Part shown: piece by piece, positions 41,393 to 44,519 of the stretch
How positions within the stretch are numbered: the stretch's first letter is position 1
How the letters are laid out: the number at the start of each line of letters is the position of its first letter
Assembly (NCBI GenBank): GCA_000697665.1
Contig: KL197723.1
Span: forward strand, 694,224-738,742
Direction: 5' to 3'
Origin: Jaapia argillacea MUCL 33604
Taxonomy: Eukaryota; Basidiomycota; Agaricomycetes; Jaapiales; Jaapiaceae
DNA: 44,519 nucleotides
Made by a program: the position numbers and the translations under genes
The notes under the pieces: model-generated
What the model was told of the DNA's origin: nothing
Databases searched by the model: none
The model's input: only the letters and a program-made list of their open reading frames with translations

Positions 41393-43820
41393 ATGGACAA
41401 TCGCGAAGATATCCCTATTCCAGGCTCGGTTTATCTCGTGGATGTCAACGAAAAGTCGACACTCGCTCACTCTGGAGGCGATCATACCATCATACTGAGC
41501 CCAACTCCCTCAAACGATGTCAATGACCCTTTGAACTGGCCAAAATGGAGGAAGCTACTGTCTGTTAGCTGCGTTTTTGTGTGTGAGTGCGCTCTCCGCT
41601 TTTTATTGCCTGATCTAACTCGTTCGTAGATGTTACCGCCATCGGTATTGGGACTACTGCAATCTATTCCATCCTTCAACCCATCTCCGACGACACGGGG
41701 ATACCACTTTCGACCCTCAATGCAGGAACCGGTTACAGTACATCGCAATCACCTCTCCTTTATATTTTGGCTCTCATCCTACCATCGTTTCAATAGTGTT
41801 CCTCCGTAAGCTCCTCTGGGGCCATCATTTTGGGATGCTGATCGCAGCTTTGTTCCACATCCTTGAATTTCTCAAACAGTCTTGGGATGGGGAGCACTGA
41901 TAAACGGTCCCCTCGCACTGGCGTTCGGAAAGCGTGGGATGTACCTGATCTCAATCGTCGGGAATATCGTGAGTTTCCGTCTACCTGTCTTTCTAGTTTC
42001 CTTGGTCTTACTCGTTTCTAGTGCATGTGTATATGGGCTCCTTATGTGAAGACAAATGGTCAATGGTATGCGTTTGAGGTTCTCATCAGTCGGATTAGTG
42101 GTTCTGAAGTTTCGATCAAGGCTCGCGAGCAAGATTATCCAGGGTAAGAACCTATTTCCGCCCCATCAATCCCTATTCACGTTTGCTTCTTTGATAGGAT
42201 TTCTATGCACTCCCGTGGAATCGCTCTGCGAGGTGTCCATTGCTGACGTCGTGCGTATTCATTCCCTCCCTCCTCTGCCTTCTTCACTTAGGGATGCATC
42301 AGTTCTTCGCACACGAACGAGGGACGTACATCGGGTTATACACTCTATTCTTATTCGGGTGCGCCAACTCTTCACTCATTTCCACCCATGTTGATCTCAT
42401 ATCCAACATCCATTTGAACAGGTCCAACTACGTAGCTCCAATCATCGCGGGAGTAAGTCACTATCTATCCCCGGCGCCCGGAACCAACACTGAGCTTGAT
42501 GTTTTAGTTCATCTACGACGGTCAGGGGTGGCACTGGGTCATGTACTGGTGCGCGATCATCAATGGCGCCGCTCTCTTTATACTTTTCTTCTGCATGGAA
42601 GAAGTCGGTCCCTCACCTCCTGCGCTCTGCTGCCTTTTCATCTAATGATATTTCCTGCGCTCAGACAACCTACCTACGATCTAAGACAGAAGCATCGGAA
42701 CGACACCAAGCAGATTCTCCAGTCAACGACGAAAAGAAAATCTCGACATTTGATGTACAAGTGACGAGAGCTAACGATTCGTCGGATGGGAATAGTGTGG
42801 TTGGGACGCCGAAGCCTGGGAGTCTTGTCGGGATTCCCAAGACCTACCTTCAACGACTATCTTTCTTTGATACAAGGTATACGGATACCAAAACGATTTT
42901 TACGATGATGTATCGCCCGCTGCTTTTACTTCGGTTCCCCGTTGTTTTCTGGTACGTCTTCCCGTTCTTCGCCACATCATATCCTGAGATTCACTTGTTG
43001 GCAGGGCTGGATTCCAATATGGTAGCTGTTTGGTGTGGTACAACGTCCTAAACGCCACCGCCTCGTTGATCCTCAGTGCACCTCCCTACAATTTTCGCGC
43101 AAGCTCAGTCGGGCTAACGTACTTCGCCCCTTTAATCGGCATCATGATCAGGTACTCTTCACCCCACCAACTCCCTCCTCTACATCTCATCCCCTTTTAT
43201 AGTGCTTTCTACAGCGGCTACTTCGCCGACAAATTCGCCATCCTCTACGCCAGACGTAACGCTGGTATCCGAGAACCTGAACATCGATTATGGCTTATGC
43301 TTATATCGTTGATCTTGTGTCCGAGTTCGTTGATACTTTGGGGTGTCGGTGCTTCGAAGGGAGTTAGTTGGGGTGGGTTGGTGGTGGGTATGGGTGTTAT
43401 TTCTTGTTCGACGGGGATTGGGTCGTCGCTTTCGTTGGGGTATGCTTTGGATTCGTATAAGGATTTAAGTGGGGAGGTTATGATGACTGTTATTATCGTT
43501 CGGGTAAGCCATTTCTTGTCCTTGAACGTAGTTTTTATGCTGAGATTGATTTAGAACACCCTTTCTTTTGCAATCGTGAGTTATCTTCTTTGGATCACCG
43601 GTTGGATATGTCTATGGTCCTCATTTCGTTTATACAGGGTTATGGAATCACTCCTTGGTTGACGATGGGACTCCAGAATACGTTCATCACCGCTGGTTTT
43701 GTAGGGTTTGCGATTACTCTTAGCTTTCTGGGAGTGATTAGATGGGGTAAAGGTTGGCGAACGAGGAGTCGGGAAACGTATTGGCGATACGTCGCTACTA
43801 GTTCGAGTGTTGCTCACTAG
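41393..43820 (+). CDS. major facilitator superfamily transporter, intact, 15 exons
   Basis: Exons at 41393-41582, 41630-41737, 41797-41805, 41880-41968, 42022-42065, 42121-42143, 42198-42250, 42303-42358, 42422-42452, 42508-42603, 42665-42951, 43005-43151, 43203-43503, 43555-43575 and 43638-43820 close in frame to 545 aa. Typical fungal drug:H+/general substrate features: NDPLNWPKWRK before helix 1, ILQPISDDTGIP, LLGWGALINGPLALAFGKRGMYL, LCEVSIADVFFAHERGTY, SNYVAPIIAG, FIYDGQGWHWVMYWCAI, MEETTYLRSKTE, then a ~90-residue loop, a second helix bundle with YFADKFAILYARRNAG, and GYGITPWLTMGLQNTFI near the end. Twelve helices are expected, plasma or organelle membrane. Substrate not predictable. 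The first ATG with a hydrophilic N-terminus was chosen as start. One 9-nt exon is required to restore YMFLLLGWG. Confidence 0.9.
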
Positions 43821-44067
43821 AAGAGTTTTAATCGTCTGATTCGAGAGTGCCTTCTAGCTGGAAGAGAGTAGACGTGGTGTTCCATCCGTACGTCGCAGTG
43901 AGAGAAAGGTGCGAAGTAAACCTGTTCTCGCCCTTTCATGATATGATACTACGGTCGATGTCCTTGAAGCGAAAACCAAATCGTCTGTCATGGCTGGTCA
44001 AATATACTCTTGCATCGCCGGCCCTTGTTCGTCTTGTCTCGTGGACAGTGTTGTCGATTCCTTCAAT
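43821..44067. other. 3' flank of the transporter gene
   Basis: No gene; probably 3' untranslated region and spacer. Confidence 0.4.
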
Positions 44068-44125
44068 TAGAGAGTTTGTAGAGCAGCCACCAGAGCCACG
44101 TGGTGGCTGCTCCACAAACTCTCTA
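44068..44125. repeat. 25-bp-arm inverted repeat (hairpin)
   Basis: TAGAGAGTTTGTAGAGCAGC...CACCA (44068-44092) pairs with TGGTGGCTGC...ACTCTCTA (44101-44125) around an 8-nt loop, with one mismatch in 25. It lies about 250 bp after the transporter stop. It could be a transcript hairpin or a tiny inverted-repeat element. Confidence 0.7.
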
Positions 44126-44519
44126 TTGTATGAGAAACGGCCATTGTCACCTTTCGAAACAACTCCTTGTCGGCATTGCCCCGTTGTCCCAGATTAGGAC
44201 GATTCACTGGCTAGAGGATGTGAATAAGTATCCTTGTTGATTTGGCATGGCGGCATGACAAGCCATTGCTATTAGCCTTTTCTGCCGGACCTGCCAACAC
44301 CGGATTTGTTCTTGCGTCCACTGCTCCTGGCTCTGTTTCGACTCGTCCTTGATTTATGGACTCACTTCGGCACACTCGTTGTCCATTCGCCACACGAACG
44401 AATCCATATGACATGTGGCCAATCCTGATTCACAGGAGTTTCTCCCGCTGCCACACAGGCGGGGCAGGGTGTTCGATCTCGTCGATGATAAACCTTTCCT
44501 GGACTGATGTCGGAGAAAA
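44126..44519 (+). repeat. partial copy of the TATA module region, without TATA
   Basis: TTGTCACCTTTCGAAA (about 44145) matches 4.67 kb. The sequence GCGTCCACTGCTCCTGGCTCTGTTTCGACTCG resembles the 34.45 kb module, and CATTCGCCACACGAACG plus CCAATCCTGATTCA resembles the TATA-module core, but the TATATAA is replaced by CATATGACA. It runs off the window. Confidence 0.45.

Noticed and set aside
1-44519. CRISPR arrays, rRNA or tRNA genes
   Set aside because: No regularly spaced identical repeats, no rRNA-like conserved blocks and no tRNA cloverleaf were noticed; tRNAs with introns could be missed by eye.

Overview
The window looks like an accessory, repeat-rich region of a basidiomycete (Agaricomycetes-type) genome. 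Genes carry many GT-AG introns of about 40-75 nt. Recognised families include a Plavaka-type transposase, DUF6699 proteins, agaricomycete-style F-box relics and an MFS transporter. The species cannot be named from the sequence. Gene models were assembled by hand from splice signals, reading frames and comparison of paralogous copies inside the window. Lengths quoted as closing in frame were checked exon by exon.

The backbone is a large, old inverted segmental duplication. The left arm (about 3.5-11.3 kb) holds DUF6699 copy 1 (-), relic H, two TATA modules (+), gene B copy 1 (-) and DUF6699 copy 2 (+). The right arm (about 12.8-36.9 kb) carries the same order in mirror image: DUF6699 copy 3 (-), gene B copy 2 (+), two TATA modules (-), relic H (+) and a DUF6699-like copy 4 that keeps only the N-terminal part (+). 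Between the arms lies a 1.5 kb spacer with F-box and H relics and a small secreted granulin-like gene that has lost its ATG.

The right arm was enlarged by three insertions around DUF6699 copy 3. (1) A 9,344 bp element (12904-22247) has 43 bp identical terminal inverted repeats and a 6 bp target duplication AACCAA. It encodes a DD35E integrase (one in-frame TGA), an intact 568-aa zinc-knuckle protein, an intact 143-aa acidic/proline-rich protein and a captured methyltransferase fragment. It splits copy 3 only 18 codons before its stop. This is the strongest candidate for a poorly described mobile system. (2) A 6.4 kb Plavaka element (23984-30370) sits just upstream of the copy-3 start codon. 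It has a near-complete transposase with one CGA-to-TGA-like stop and a divergent, decayed accessory gene. (3) A palindromic MITE of about 0.38 kb lies at about 30.6-31.0 kb.

Intact host genes are DUF6699 copies 1 (416 aa) and 2 (470 aa), both gene B copies (263 and 265 aa, unknown function), a 297-aa Pro/His/Tyr-rich repeat protein (38.2-39.1 kb) and a 545-aa MFS transporter (41.4-43.8 kb). DUF6699 proteins come in two N-terminal versions, a proline-rich soluble one (copies 1 and 4) and a two-helix membrane one (copies 2 and 3), joined to the same C-terminal part. Several genes share a CGACTATAAA-type core promoter. A separate CGCCACA-TATATAA module recurs five times without an obvious protein downstream. 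Flanks hold relics of an F-box protein (0.4-1.8 kb) and an amidase (40.4-41.1 kb).
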